This document shows, piece by piece, positions 53,374-61,178 of a stretch of DNA of 64,000 nt. The stretch comes from Lentisalinibacter sediminis (GTDB taxonomy: Bacteria > Pseudomonadota > Gammaproteobacteria > Steroidobacterales > Woeseiaceae), in the NCBI RefSeq assembly GCF_040706615.1, contig NZ_JAPDRF010000002.1, positions 248,001 through 312,000 on the forward strand, written 5' to 3'. The first letter of the stretch is position 1, and each line of letters begins with the position of its first letter. The notes under the pieces were generated by a model, which worked only from the letters and a program-made list of their open reading frames with translations, did not search any database and was not told the origin of the DNA. The position numbers were made by a program, and so were the translations under genes.

Positions 53374-54390
53374 ATGAGTCCGGAGGAGATCGCGGCTCTG
53401 CCGAAGGCGGAACTCCACTGTCATCTCGAGGCCTGCGTGCGCCCCGGCACCCTGCGCGAGGTGGCCACGGCGCTCGGCCGCGACGTGCCCGCCGATGAGG
53501 CCGCCTTCCGCCGGGAATGGCTCCTCACCGAACCGCTGCAGAACCTCGAGACCGCACTGCGCGCTTTCGCCAACATCCAGTCGGTGTGGGCGAACGAGGA
53601 GATCATCGAGCGGCTCGCCTACGAGGCCGTGGAGTACGCCGCCGACCAGGGCATCCGCATCTTCGAACTCCGCTACTCGCCGGACTTCATCGCCGCCGCC
53701 CATCCGCATCTCGACTTCGAGCGCATCCACCGGGCGATTGTCGCCGGCCTCGAGCGCGCCCGCGACCTGCCTGTGGCCACCGGGCTCATCGGCATCATCC
53801 AGAAGACCCTGAGCGAGGAGCGGGCGGAGTACACGGCCGACTTCATCGTCGGGTGCAGCGACACCTTCGTGGGGCTGGACATGGCGGACCACGACGACGG
53901 CAACCAGGCGCGCTTCCTGCCGCTGGTGGAGAAGGCCCGCAACGCCGGCCTGCACTTCACCACCCATGCCGGCGAGGAGCCCACGCCGGACGCCGCACAG
54001 CAGGTCCGCGACGCCATCGAGGTGCTCGGCGCCGAGCGCATCGGCCACGGCATCCACATCATCCGCGATCCGGCGGTGATGGAGTTCGTCATCGAGCGCG
54101 ACGTGCTGCTGGAGATCTGCCCTACCAGCAACTGGCTGACCAGCGCCGTGCCCTCCACCGCCGAACACCCGATCCGCCGGCTGATGGAGGCCGGCGTGCC
54201 GGTGTCCATCAACTCCGACGACCCGGGACTGTTCGGCATCGACCTCTGCCACGAATACCGCATCCTGGCCGAGGAGCAGGGCTACATCCGCGCCGAGTTC
54301 GAGCGCCTGAACGATCTGGCCGCAGCGAAGAGCTTCATCCCGGCCGACGAAAAGGCCCGCGTCTGGCCCCGTCCGTTGGAGGCCATGTAG
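53374..54390 (+). CDS. add: Adenosine (or adenine) deaminase
   Basis: This 338-residue amidohydrolase of the adenosine deaminase family has metal motif ELHCHLEACVRP, the catalytic THAGEE, RIGHGIHI, and SINSDDPGLFG. These residues are complete. The N-terminal HCHLEACVRP deviates from the usual HLHLEGxLRP, so substrate specificity (adenosine, adenine or a modified purine nucleoside) is open. The stop codon TAG is the second to fourth base of a REP repeat, so the original C-terminus may have been changed by the insertion. Confidence 0.9.
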   Translation: MSPEEIAALPKAELHCHLEACVRPGTLREVATALGRDVPADEAAFRREWLLTEPLQNLETALRAFANIQSVWANEEIIERLAYEAVEYAADQGIRIFELRYSPDFIAAAHPHLDFERIHRAIVAGLERARDLPVATGLIGIIQKTLSEERAEYTADFIVGCSDTFVGLDMADHDDGNQARFLPLVEKARNAGLHFTTHAGEEPTPDAAQQVRDAIEVLGAERIGHGIHIIRDPAVMEFVIERDVLLEICPTSNWLTSAVPSTAEHPIRRLMEAGVPVSINSDDPGLFGIDLCHEYRILAEEQGYIRAEFERLNDLAAAKSFIPADEKARVWPRPLEAM

Positions 54391-54410
54391 GAGGGCCTTC
54401 AGGCCCGATC
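54387..54410 (+). repeat. REP unit providing the stop codon of add
   Basis: GTAGGAGGGCCTTCAGGCCC then GATC. TAG at 54388-54390 terminates add. The unit ends ten bases before the deoA ATG, leaving no recognisable Shine-Dalgarno for deoA. Confidence 0.85.
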
Positions 54411-54420
54411 CCGATTAATC

Positions 54421-55746
54421 ATGTTAATGACCAACGTCATCCGCAGGAAACGCGACGGCGGCAGCCTCTCCGCCGAGGAGATCGCGTTCTTCGTCGCCGG
54501 TCTCGCCAACGGCAGCATCCCCGCCGAGCAGGTCTCGGCGCTGGCCATGGCCGTCTTCCTGCGTGGCATGGAGTTCGACGAGGCGGCGGAGCTCACCAGC
54601 CGCATGGCAGCCTCCGGCACCATGCTGGAGTGGGACGCGGATGCCCTCGGCGGCCCGGTGGCGGACAAGCACTCCACCGGCGGCGTCGGCGACAAGGTGA
54701 GCTTCCTGCTGGCCCCCATCGTCGCCGCCTGCGGCGGCTTCGTCCCGATGATCTCCGGCCGCGGCCTCGGCCACAGCGGCGGCACGCTGGACAAGATCGA
54801 CAGCATCCCGGGCTACGAGTCGACGCCGGATCTCGACCGCTTCCGCAACGTCGTGGCAGAGGTCGGCTGCGCCATCATCGGCCAGACGGCGGACCTGGCG
54901 CCTGCGGACCGGCGCTTCTACGCCATCCGCGACGTCACCGCGACGGTCGAGTCCATACCGCTGATCACCGCCTCCATCCTGTCGAAGAAGATCGCCGCCG
55001 GGAACCAGGGGCTGGTGATGGACGTGAAATGGGGCACCGGCGCCTTCATGGCCAACCTGGACGATGCGCATACGCTCGCCGAGAGCATCATCGCGACGGC
55101 GGAGCGCGCAGGGCTGCCCACCCGGGCGCTGATCACGGACATGAACGAGACGCTGGGCCTCACGGCCGGCAACGCCCTGGAGATGGCCGAGTCGGTGGCC
55201 TATCTCACGGGCGGCGAGCGTGAGGCACGCCTGGACCAGGTCGTGCTCGGGCTGTCCGCCGAGATGCTGCACCTGACCGGCCTGGCGGAGGACCGCGAAA
55301 CCGCGCTCGCCATGGCCGACGAAGCGGTCACCTCGGGCCGCGCCGCCGAGAAGTTCGCCGGCATGGTGTCCGCCCTCGGCGGTCCGTCCGACTTCCTCGA
55401 ACGCAGCGACCACTACCTGCCGGCCGCACCGGCCGTGCGTGAGGTCCGCGCGGAACAGGACGGGTATCTGGCCGCGGTCGACGCGCGAGCCGTGGGCAAC
55501 GCCATCATCGAACTGGGCGGCGGACGCCGGCGGGTGGAAGACGCGCTCGATCTGTCCGTGGGCTTCTCGGCAGTGGCACCGACGGGCACACGGGTGGGAC
55601 CGCACGAGACGCCGCTGGCGCGCGTCCACGCCGCGAGCGAGGAAGACGCCGCACAGGCGGCCGCGAACCTGCGCGCCGCGTGCACCGTACAGGACACAGC
55701 GCCGGCGCTGCAGCCGGTGATCCGCGGCCGGCTGCCCGCCGGCTGA
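54421..55746 (+). CDS. deoA: Thymidine (pyrimidine-nucleoside) phosphorylase
   Basis: This 441-residue phosphorylase has the canonical ADKHSTGGVGDKVSFLLAPI, SGRGLGHSGGTLDKI and SILSKKIAAGNQGLVMDVKWG. It splits thymidine or uridine to base and (deoxy)ribose 1-phosphate, which deoB then converts. The ATG at 54421 or 54427 could be used. Neither has a clear ribosome-binding site, because a REP unit fills the space after add. Next gene: second nupC copy, 28 bases on. Confidence 0.94.
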   Translation: MLMTNVIRRKRDGGSLSAEEIAFFVAGLANGSIPAEQVSALAMAVFLRGMEFDEAAELTSRMAASGTMLEWDADALGGPVADKHSTGGVGDKVSFLLAPIVAACGGFVPMISGRGLGHSGGTLDKIDSIPGYESTPDLDRFRNVVAEVGCAIIGQTADLAPADRRFYAIRDVTATVESIPLITASILSKKIAAGNQGLVMDVKWGTGAFMANLDDAHTLAESIIATAERAGLPTRALITDMNETLGLTAGNALEMAESVAYLTGGEREARLDQVVLGLSAEMLHLTGLAEDRETALAMADEAVTSGRAAEKFAGMVSALGGPSDFLERSDHYLPAAPAVREVRAEQDGYLAAVDARAVGNAIIELGGGRRRVEDALDLSVGFSAVAPTGTRVGPHETPLARVHAASEEDAAQAAANLRAACTVQDTAPALQPVIRGRLPAG

Positions 55747-55774
55747 ATCCCCGGACGACATACAGGAGAACCGG

Positions 55775-57001
55775 ATGGGCATCTGGATCAGCTTCATCGG
55801 CATGGCCGTTATCCTCGGCATCGCCGTGCTGCTATCGACCAACCGGCGCGCAATCAACCTTCGCGTGGTAGGCGCCGCCTTCGCGCTGCAGGCGGCCGTC
55901 GCCGCCTTCGTGCTCTACCTGCCCTTCGGCAAACAGTTGATCCAGTCACTCTCCAACGGCGTGTGGACGGTCATCGGCTATTCCGGCGCCGGTATCGACA
56001 TGGTCTTCGGCAAGCTCGCCACCGATTACGAGAACCTCTCGTTCGCCATCAACGTGCTGCCCATCATTATCTTCTTCGCCTCGCTGATGACCGTGCTCTA
56101 TCACGTCGGCGTCATGCAGTGGGTCGTGCGGCTGGTGGGCGGCGCGCTCCGGCGCATCATCGGCACCCAGTCGGTGGAGTCGCTGAATGCCGCGGCCAAC
56201 ATCTTCGTCGGCCAGACCGAGGCGCCGCTGGTGGTGCGGCCGTATCTGCGCGGCCTGACCGAGCCCCAGTTCTTCGCCATCATGGTCTCGGGTCTCGCCT
56301 CGGTGGCCGGCACGGTGCTGTTCGCCTACGCCTCCATGGGAGCGAAGCTCGAATATCTGCTCGCGGCCAGCTTCATGGCAGCCCCCGGCGGCCTGCTGAT
56401 GGCGAAGCTCATCATCCCGGACGAGCCCGGCGAGCGGGAGGAGCCCGGCGAGACGCCGACGGTGGAAGCCGGCACCAGTCATTACGAGAACGTGATCATG
56501 GCCGCCGCCGTCGGCGCCCAGGACGGCCTGAAGCTGGCGGTCAATATCGCCGCCATGCTGCTCGCCTTCGTCGCGTTGATCGCCATGTTCAACGGCTTCG
56601 TCGGCTGGCTCGGCGGTCTTGCCGGCGTCGAGGCGCTGACGCTGCAGGACATGCTCGGCTGGATATTCGGGCCGCTGATGTTCCTGCTGAGCGTGCCCTG
56701 GGAGGAGGCGCAGGTGGCCGGCGCGCTGTTCGGCGAGAAACTGATCCTGAACGAGTTCGTCGCCTTCCTGCACTACCGGGAGCTGGTGGAGGGCCTCAGC
56801 CCGCGCGCCCAGGCCGTGATCACCTTCTCGCTGTGCGGCTTCGCCAACCTCTCGTCCATCGCCATACTGCTGGGCGGGCTCGGCAGCCTGGTGCCGGAAA
56901 AGCGGGACCTGATCGCCCGCTTCGGCCTCAGGGCCGTGGCAGCGGGCTCGCTGTCGAACCTGATGAGCGCGGCGCTCGCGAGCGTGCTAATCGGCCTGTA
57001 G
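55775..57001 (+). CDS. nupC: NupC/CNT-family nucleoside transporter (copy 2)
   Basis: At 408 residues it has the same length as the copy at 49.1 kb. Strong similarity is visible by eye (NIFVGQTEAPLVVRPYL, LAASFMAAPGGLLMAKL, LNEFVAFLHYRELV, SLCGFANLSSIAILLGGLG). The variable loop after the AKL segment is longer and acidic. ATACAGGAGAACCGG before the ATG is a strong ribosome site. It probably forms the deoA-nupC2 unit. Its last 15 bases overlap the convergent cdd gene. Confidence 0.93.
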   Translation: MGIWISFIGMAVILGIAVLLSTNRRAINLRVVGAAFALQAAVAAFVLYLPFGKQLIQSLSNGVWTVIGYSGAGIDMVFGKLATDYENLSFAINVLPIIIFFASLMTVLYHVGVMQWVVRLVGGALRRIIGTQSVESLNAAANIFVGQTEAPLVVRPYLRGLTEPQFFAIMVSGLASVAGTVLFAYASMGAKLEYLLAASFMAAPGGLLMAKLIIPDEPGEREEPGETPTVEAGTSHYENVIMAAAVGAQDGLKLAVNIAAMLLAFVALIAMFNGFVGWLGGLAGVEALTLQDMLGWIFGPLMFLLSVPWEEAQVAGALFGEKLILNEFVAFLHYRELVEGLSPRAQAVITFSLCGFANLSSIAILLGGLGSLVPEKRDLIARFGLRAVAAGSLSNLMSAALASVLIGL

Positions 57002-57388
57002 CAGAAAGGAATACGGCAGCAGGTCGTCGATGCCGTAGCTCACCGTGGCACCGGCACCGTCCAGCAGGACGATGCGCGTGTCGGCATCCGCAAACTCCCG
57101 AATCTTCTGCCGGCAGCCGCCGCAGGGCGTGCAGGGGCCGGCGGTGTCGTGGCCGCCGGCCACCGCAATGGCCCGGATGCAGCGTCCGCCCGCGGCGACC
57201 ATGGCGGCGATGGCGCCGGCCTCCGCGCACAGGCCCTCCGGATACGCCGCGTTCTCCACGTTGCAGCCCGCGTGTATCCGGCCCGCCTCGTCCATCACGG
57301 CCGCACCCACCCGATAGCCGGAATACGGCGCGTGGGCGTGCTCGCACACGGCCAGCGCGCTCTCCATCAGCTCCGACCATTCCGTCAT
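56987..57388 (-). CDS. cdd: Cytidine deaminase
   Basis: This 133-residue homotetramer-type cytidine deaminase has the zinc/catalytic motif CAEAGAI and PCGGCRQKI, with the substrate motif NVENAAYPEG. Start ATG 57388, preceded by GAGGTCC; an upstream extension to 57436 is not conserved. It is 29 bases after the acid phosphatase gene on the same strand and overlaps the convergent transporter gene by 15 bases. Confidence 0.94.
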   Translation of the reverse strand: MTEWSELMESALAVCEHAHAPYSGYRVGAAVMDEAGRIHAGCNVENAAYPEGLCAEAGAIAAMVAAGGRCIRAIAVAGGHDTAGPCTPCGGCRQKIREFADADTRIVLLDGAGATVSYGIDDLLPYSFLLQAD

Positions 57389-57417
57389 TGGCGGACCTCG
57401 GCTCTCCGCGCGCCCGA

Positions 57418-58284
57418 CTATCGCGCCGAGACCCACGAGCCGTACATGGGGTTCGGCAGGACGAACCAGCCCCGGCCCCAGTATTCGTCGTGTGCACGCA
57501 CCATGCGCAGTCGCTCGGCGGCCGTGGCCGGGCGTTCGCAGGGCGCGATCACCCGGGAGCGGACGCAGTCGAGGAAGTCACCGAGATCGTCGCCGAACAG
57601 CATGATGACCCGGTGATCCCGGGCCACGTAGTCCCGGCGCACTTTCTTCTCGTCGGTCCATTCCGGACGCTCGTTGCTCAGCATGAGGTGCTCGGCGTCG
57701 AACGGCAGGCCGACCCGCCGCAGGTTGTCGAGGGTATCGTCCTCCTGCGGACAACGGTCGTCGGAGCCCGGCCGCCGCATGCAGTCCCGGTTGGTGACGA
57801 GGAACACCGCCACACCCATCTGCCGGGCCTGCTCGAGGAACGTCACCACGCCCGGTACGGCGTCCGCCTGCGCCCGCGCCACCCACTGGTCCCAGTCCGT
57901 CCGGTTGAACGGCTTGTCGCCCAGCAGGATCTGGAACGGGGAGTTGTCCAGCACGGTCTCGTCCACGTCCAGGATGATGGCGGGCGGCAGGGACGCATCC
58001 GCCGGGTGCGACGGCAGCGCCGACCAGCCCTCGTCGGCGATCAGTGCGTCGAGCGTGGCGCCCGCCGTCCGGTACACCTGGCGGCTCAGCGCATGGTACT
58101 CAGCGCTCTCGGTCACCCAGCGCACCGCGAGTTCGGGCCGCTCGATCTCGGCGGCCGGCTCGCTCTTCTCCTCCACTTCCACCGAGACGCAGCCGGCGAG
58201 TACGGCGAACAGGGCAGGCACGGCGACCAGCGCCTTTGCGCGCGGTCGGACGATGGCTGACAGGGTCCGGCGAACAGATCTCAT
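57418..58284 (-). CDS. Class C acid phosphatase / 5'-nucleotidase lipoprotein, e(P4) family
   Basis: This 288-residue HAD-superfamily lipoprotein has a signal ending LFAVLAGC, then the DDDD-type motif ILDVDETVLDNSPFQ (nucleophile Asp) and MLFGDDLGDFLD for the metal. Haemophilus e(P4) of this family dephosphorylates nucleotides such as NMN and 5'-AMP in the periplasm/outer membrane. GGAG eight bases before ATG 58284 decides the start. It is co-transcribed with cdd, so nucleotides would be dephosphorylated outside and the resulting cytidine deaminated inside. Confidence 0.88.
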   Translation of the reverse strand: MRSVRRTLSAIVRPRAKALVAVPALFAVLAGCVSVEVEEKSEPAAEIERPELAVRWVTESAEYHALSRQVYRTAGATLDALIADEGWSALPSHPADASLPPAIILDVDETVLDNSPFQILLGDKPFNRTDWDQWVARAQADAVPGVVTFLEQARQMGVAVFLVTNRDCMRRPGSDDRCPQEDDTLDNLRRVGLPFDAEHLMLSNERPEWTDEKKVRRDYVARDHRVIMLFGDDLGDFLDCVRSRVIAPCERPATAAERLRMVRAHDEYWGRGWFVLPNPMYGSWVSAR

Positions 58285-58435
58285 GCGGGCATCTCCTCGG
58301 GCTATTCGGTAAGCGGCGGCGTCGTACGCCGGCATGCGCGGCACATGATTATGCCCGTGCCGCCCACGCGGCGCTAACGGGCCCGGTGTTCCTGGCCGGG
58401 GCGACGCCGGTGCCGAAGTCGGCCATAATCGGCTC

Positions 58436-58969
58436 ATGAATATCGACAACATCCCCATCGGCGTCGATCCGCCGCACGAGATCAACGTCATCATCGAGGT
58501 CCCGCGGGGCAGCGACCCGATCAAGTACGAGATGGAGAAGGCGAGCTCCGCCCTGTTCGTCGACCGTTTCCTCTACACGGCCATGCACTACCCGTGCAAC
58601 TACGGGTTCATCCCGCACACGCTGTCCGACGACGGCGACCCGATGGACGTCATGTGCGTCGGCAACCGGCCGCTGATCCCCGGCTGCGTCCTCGGCGCGC
58701 GTCCGGTGGGCGTGCTGATGATGGAAGACGAATCCGGCATGGACGAGAAGATCCTCGCCGTGCCCTCCCGGCGGCTGACCCGCTTCTACGACGAGGTGGA
58801 CGAGTACACGGACCTGCCGAGCATCCTGGTCGAGCGCATCAGCCACTTTTTCGAGGAGTACAAGGCGCTGGAGAAGGACAAGTGGGTGAAGGTCGTCGGC
58901 TGGGAGAACGCGGAGTCCGCGCGCCGCACGGTCATGGAAGCCATCGAGGCCGCCAAGAAGAACCCGTAG
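58436..58969 (+). CDS. ppa: Inorganic pyrophosphatase (family I)
   Basis: This 177-residue enzyme hydrolyses pyrophosphate. Active-site segments are DRFLYTAMHYPCNYGFIPHTLSDDGDPMDVMCV and DEKILAVP, typical of family I. It removes the pyrophosphate produced by upp-type reactions and other biosynthesis. The TAG stop codon is part of a REPIN, so the natural C-terminus may have been altered. Confidence 0.95.
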   Translation: MNIDNIPIGVDPPHEINVIIEVPRGSDPIKYEMEKASSALFVDRFLYTAMHYPCNYGFIPHTLSDDGDPMDVMCVGNRPLIPGCVLGARPVGVLMMEDESGMDEKILAVPSRRLTRFYDEVDEYTDLPSILVERISHFFEEYKALEKDKWVKVVGWENAESARRTVMEAIEAAKKNP

Positions 58970-59036
58970 GAGGGGCTTCAGCCCCGATCAGCGCTCGGCC
59001 AGCTCAGACGAAGATCGGGCCTGAAGGCCCTCCTAC
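58966..59036. repeat. REPIN providing the stop codon of ppa
   Basis: Left unit 58966-58989 (GTAGGAGGGGCTTCAGCCCC then GATC) and right unit 59013-59036 inverted (GGGCC version). Centre AGCGCTCGGCCAGCTCAGAC matches the REPIN at 51636. TAG 58967-58969 ends ppa. The unit ends six bases before the stop of the convergent nuclease gene. Confidence 0.88.
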
Positions 59037-59042
59037 ACAGCA

Positions 59043-60170
59043 TCAGGGCTTCGTAATCTCGACCACCAGCGGCAGGTGGTCGCTCACGCCCTCCGCCTCC
59101 GGCATGCGGAATCGGCGCGGATGGCCCTCCCGCGTCATCTGCGCCGGGGTGCGGTTCGCCAGACGCGCGGAATCGGGCACCAGCTCCCAGCCGGCGTCGC
59201 CGTCGGACCACAGGATCATGTCCAGGAAAGACCAGCTCTCGCCGCGCGAGTAGTAATGGGTGCCCGGGCAGAAGCCGGGGCACCCGGCCTCGTGGGCTAC
59301 CTCCCAGGTGGGTCTCACGAAACGCTCCAGCATCCCCTGCTCACGGTCCTCATCGCCGGGAGTGTTGAAGTCCCCCGCGGCGAACGCGGGGCGGCCGGGC
59401 GGCAGGGACTCGCGCAGTTCCGTCAGGAAGCGGTAGGCCTGGATACGCATCTCGTGGGGATGGTAGGGCGCCGGGAAATGAGCCGAGTAACCGGTCAGCA
59501 GCGTGCCGTCCGGCAGGCGGAACGTCGCCTCCAGGATGCCTCGCGTATCGGCGATGCGCTCCTCCGGGAAACCGCGGAACGGGATGGCATGCAGTTCGGG
59601 TTCGCCGACTGACTCCAGCCGACTCAGGAAGGCCACGTCGATGCCGCGATTATCCGCGCCCTCTATCAGGATGGCCGGCCGATAACCGACCTCCTGCAGG
59701 TAGTCGGTTCGCAGCCGCTCGAGGATGCGGATGTTCTCCACCTCCTGCAGCGCCACGATATCCGGACCCCTGCCGTCTTCCACCTGCAGGATGGCCGCGG
59801 CTACCGCGGCGAGCTTGCGCTCCACCACGGTCTCGTCCCAGTCCCAGTTCAGGCACTGGTCGCGCCAGTAGGGATTGTCGATCTTCGCGCAGGCCGAGCG
59901 ATGCCCCTGATTGCGCTTCGCCTCGATGGGCAGGTAGGTGCGGTCGTCCTTGCCCGGATCGTCCTCGGCATCGAACAGGTTCTCGACGTTGAAGGTCATC
60001 AGCGTTACGGTCTCCGCCGACGGCGGGGAATCAGGCGCGGGGGTCGGTGCGTCCGTCTCGCCGGCGGGCCGCGCGCAGGCCTGCAACAGCAGCAGCGCGA
60101 GCGTCGCGAGGACCAGAATGCCGGATTCAGTCGGCCTGCGGTTCGGGGTCGAATCTGAGCAGCGGTGCAT
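59043..60170 (-). CDS. Endonuclease/exonuclease/phosphatase-fold lipoprotein
   Basis: This 375-residue protein opens with a lipoprotein signal (GILVLATLALLLLQAC). The DNase-I/EEP fold follows: LMTFNVENLFDAEDD, the catalytic Glu in VALQEVENI, GDFNTPGDEDREQG and the C-terminal SDHLPLVVEI. It is probably an outer-membrane nuclease or phosphoesterase; the substrate is not fixed. The start ATG 60170 has GGAAG just before it and overlaps the upstream lipoprotein gene by 44 bases. Confidence 0.86.
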   Translation of the reverse strand: MHRCSDSTPNRRPTESGILVLATLALLLLQACARPAGETDAPTPAPDSPPSAETVTLMTFNVENLFDAEDDPGKDDRTYLPIEAKRNQGHRSACAKIDNPYWRDQCLNWDWDETVVERKLAAVAAAILQVEDGRGPDIVALQEVENIRILERLRTDYLQEVGYRPAILIEGADNRGIDVAFLSRLESVGEPELHAIPFRGFPEERIADTRGILEATFRLPDGTLLTGYSAHFPAPYHPHEMRIQAYRFLTELRESLPPGRPAFAAGDFNTPGDEDREQGMLERFVRPTWEVAHEAGCPGFCPGTHYYSRGESWSFLDMILWSDGDAGWELVPDSARLANRTPAQMTREGHPRRFRMPEAEGVSDHLPLVVEITKP

Positions 60171-61077
60171 GTCTTCCTTCCGCGGTGATGAACAGGGAGC
60201 GGCCGCTTCCGTCGAAGGCGACAGCCTCGGCGATCGGGACCAGCGGCATGCCCAGCGGGAGCGGCTCCCGCGCCAGCGCGTCGGCCCAGTCCTCGGCCGG
60301 CCGCCGCGGATAATAATAGAGGTCTGCGTACGTGAGTATGACCACGGCGCCGCCGTCGGCGGCGATGTCCATGCCGGTGGGCTGCCAGTGATAGGGCACC
60401 GCCGCGGCCAGCAGGCCCACCGCCTCCTCCCGGCCCGGCAGGCTGTCGACGCCGGTCACCAGAGTGGAGGTGAGCACTCCGGCCGATGCCGGCGGGCGCA
60501 ACGGCAGCGCGTGCAGTTCCGCCGGCTCGGTGCGCTTTGTCAGCACGTAGATGCGTCCGGCCTCGCCGTCCACGGCCACGGCCTCGGCGTCGTGGGGTCC
60601 GTCCGGATAGGTGTAGCGCACGGCCCAGGCAGGCACGACCTCGCCGTCTTCCGGATCGGGCTCCGGCACGACGTACAGTGTCAGGTGATCCCGGATGCCG
60701 CCGTTGTCGCCGATGTCGGCGACGAGCAGCCAGGACGAGCCCTCGTAGCTGAAGGCGGCCAGGTCTTCCCAGTCCCGATTGTCGGCACCGCTGATGCGCA
60801 CCGCTCCCAGAGCCTCTCCGTCAGGCGTGACCGCATGCAGCAGCGGCTCTTCGCCGCCGTCGTTGATGACCCACAGCAGATCCTGCCGGCGGCGGGAATG
60901 CGCGAGACCGCTGGCCTCCACGATGGCCGGCGAGTGCAGGGTGCCGGCCACGGCCGCGCGCACGTAGCCCGCGCCGGATGGCGTCGGCGGCGGCGTCTCG
61001 CGCGAACAGGCCGCGACGATGACGGCGAGCACGAGGACGGAGGTGACGAGGCGGGCGGCGGGCGGCATGCGCGGCAT
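60127..61077 (-). CDS. Lipoprotein with predicted beta-propeller, function unknown
   Basis: This 316-residue protein has a lipoprotein signal (LVTSVLVLAVIVAAC). Repeated short beta segments follow (DLLWVINDGGEEPLLHAVTP, DNRDWEDLAAFSYEGSSWLLVADIGDN, HDAEAVAVDGEAGRIYVLTKR, WQPTGMDIAADGGAVVILTYADLYYY), which suggests a six- or seven-bladed propeller. Asp-rich turns DNRDWEDLA and DIGDNGG could bind calcium. I do not recognise a catalytic motif. It is co-encoded with the EEP-fold lipoprotein, overlapping it by 44 bases. Confidence 0.75.
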   Translation of the reverse strand: MPRMPPAARLVTSVLVLAVIVAACSRETPPPTPSGAGYVRAAVAGTLHSPAIVEASGLAHSRRRQDLLWVINDGGEEPLLHAVTPDGEALGAVRISGADNRDWEDLAAFSYEGSSWLLVADIGDNGGIRDHLTLYVVPEPDPEDGEVVPAWAVRYTYPDGPHDAEAVAVDGEAGRIYVLTKRTEPAELHALPLRPPASAGVLTSTLVTGVDSLPGREEAVGLLAAAVPYHWQPTGMDIAADGGAVVILTYADLYYYPRRPAEDWADALAREPLPLGMPLVPIAEAVAFDGSGRSLFITAEGRHAPLLRFDPEPQAD

Positions 61078-61108
61078 AGTCGCAGGAATCCGGCCGCCGG
61101 AAAAGAAG

Positions 61109-61132
61109 AAGCCCGGCGCTGAGGCCGGGCTT
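61109..61132 (-). terminator. Rho-independent terminator of the TonB receptor gene
   Basis: On the minus strand a 9-bp stem AAGCCCGGC/GCCGGGCTT with a 6-base loop is followed by CTTCTTTTCC. It lies 47 bases after the receptor stop at 61179. Confidence 0.8.
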
Positions 61133-61178
61133 CGCAGTTCGGGACGGCCGCCGCCGGAGCGGCGGCACGGTGTCGGCG

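Noticed and set aside
53293..54252. Upstream extension of the amidohydrolase over add
   Set aside because: Sequence has no homology and the lipoprotein signal begins at 53292.
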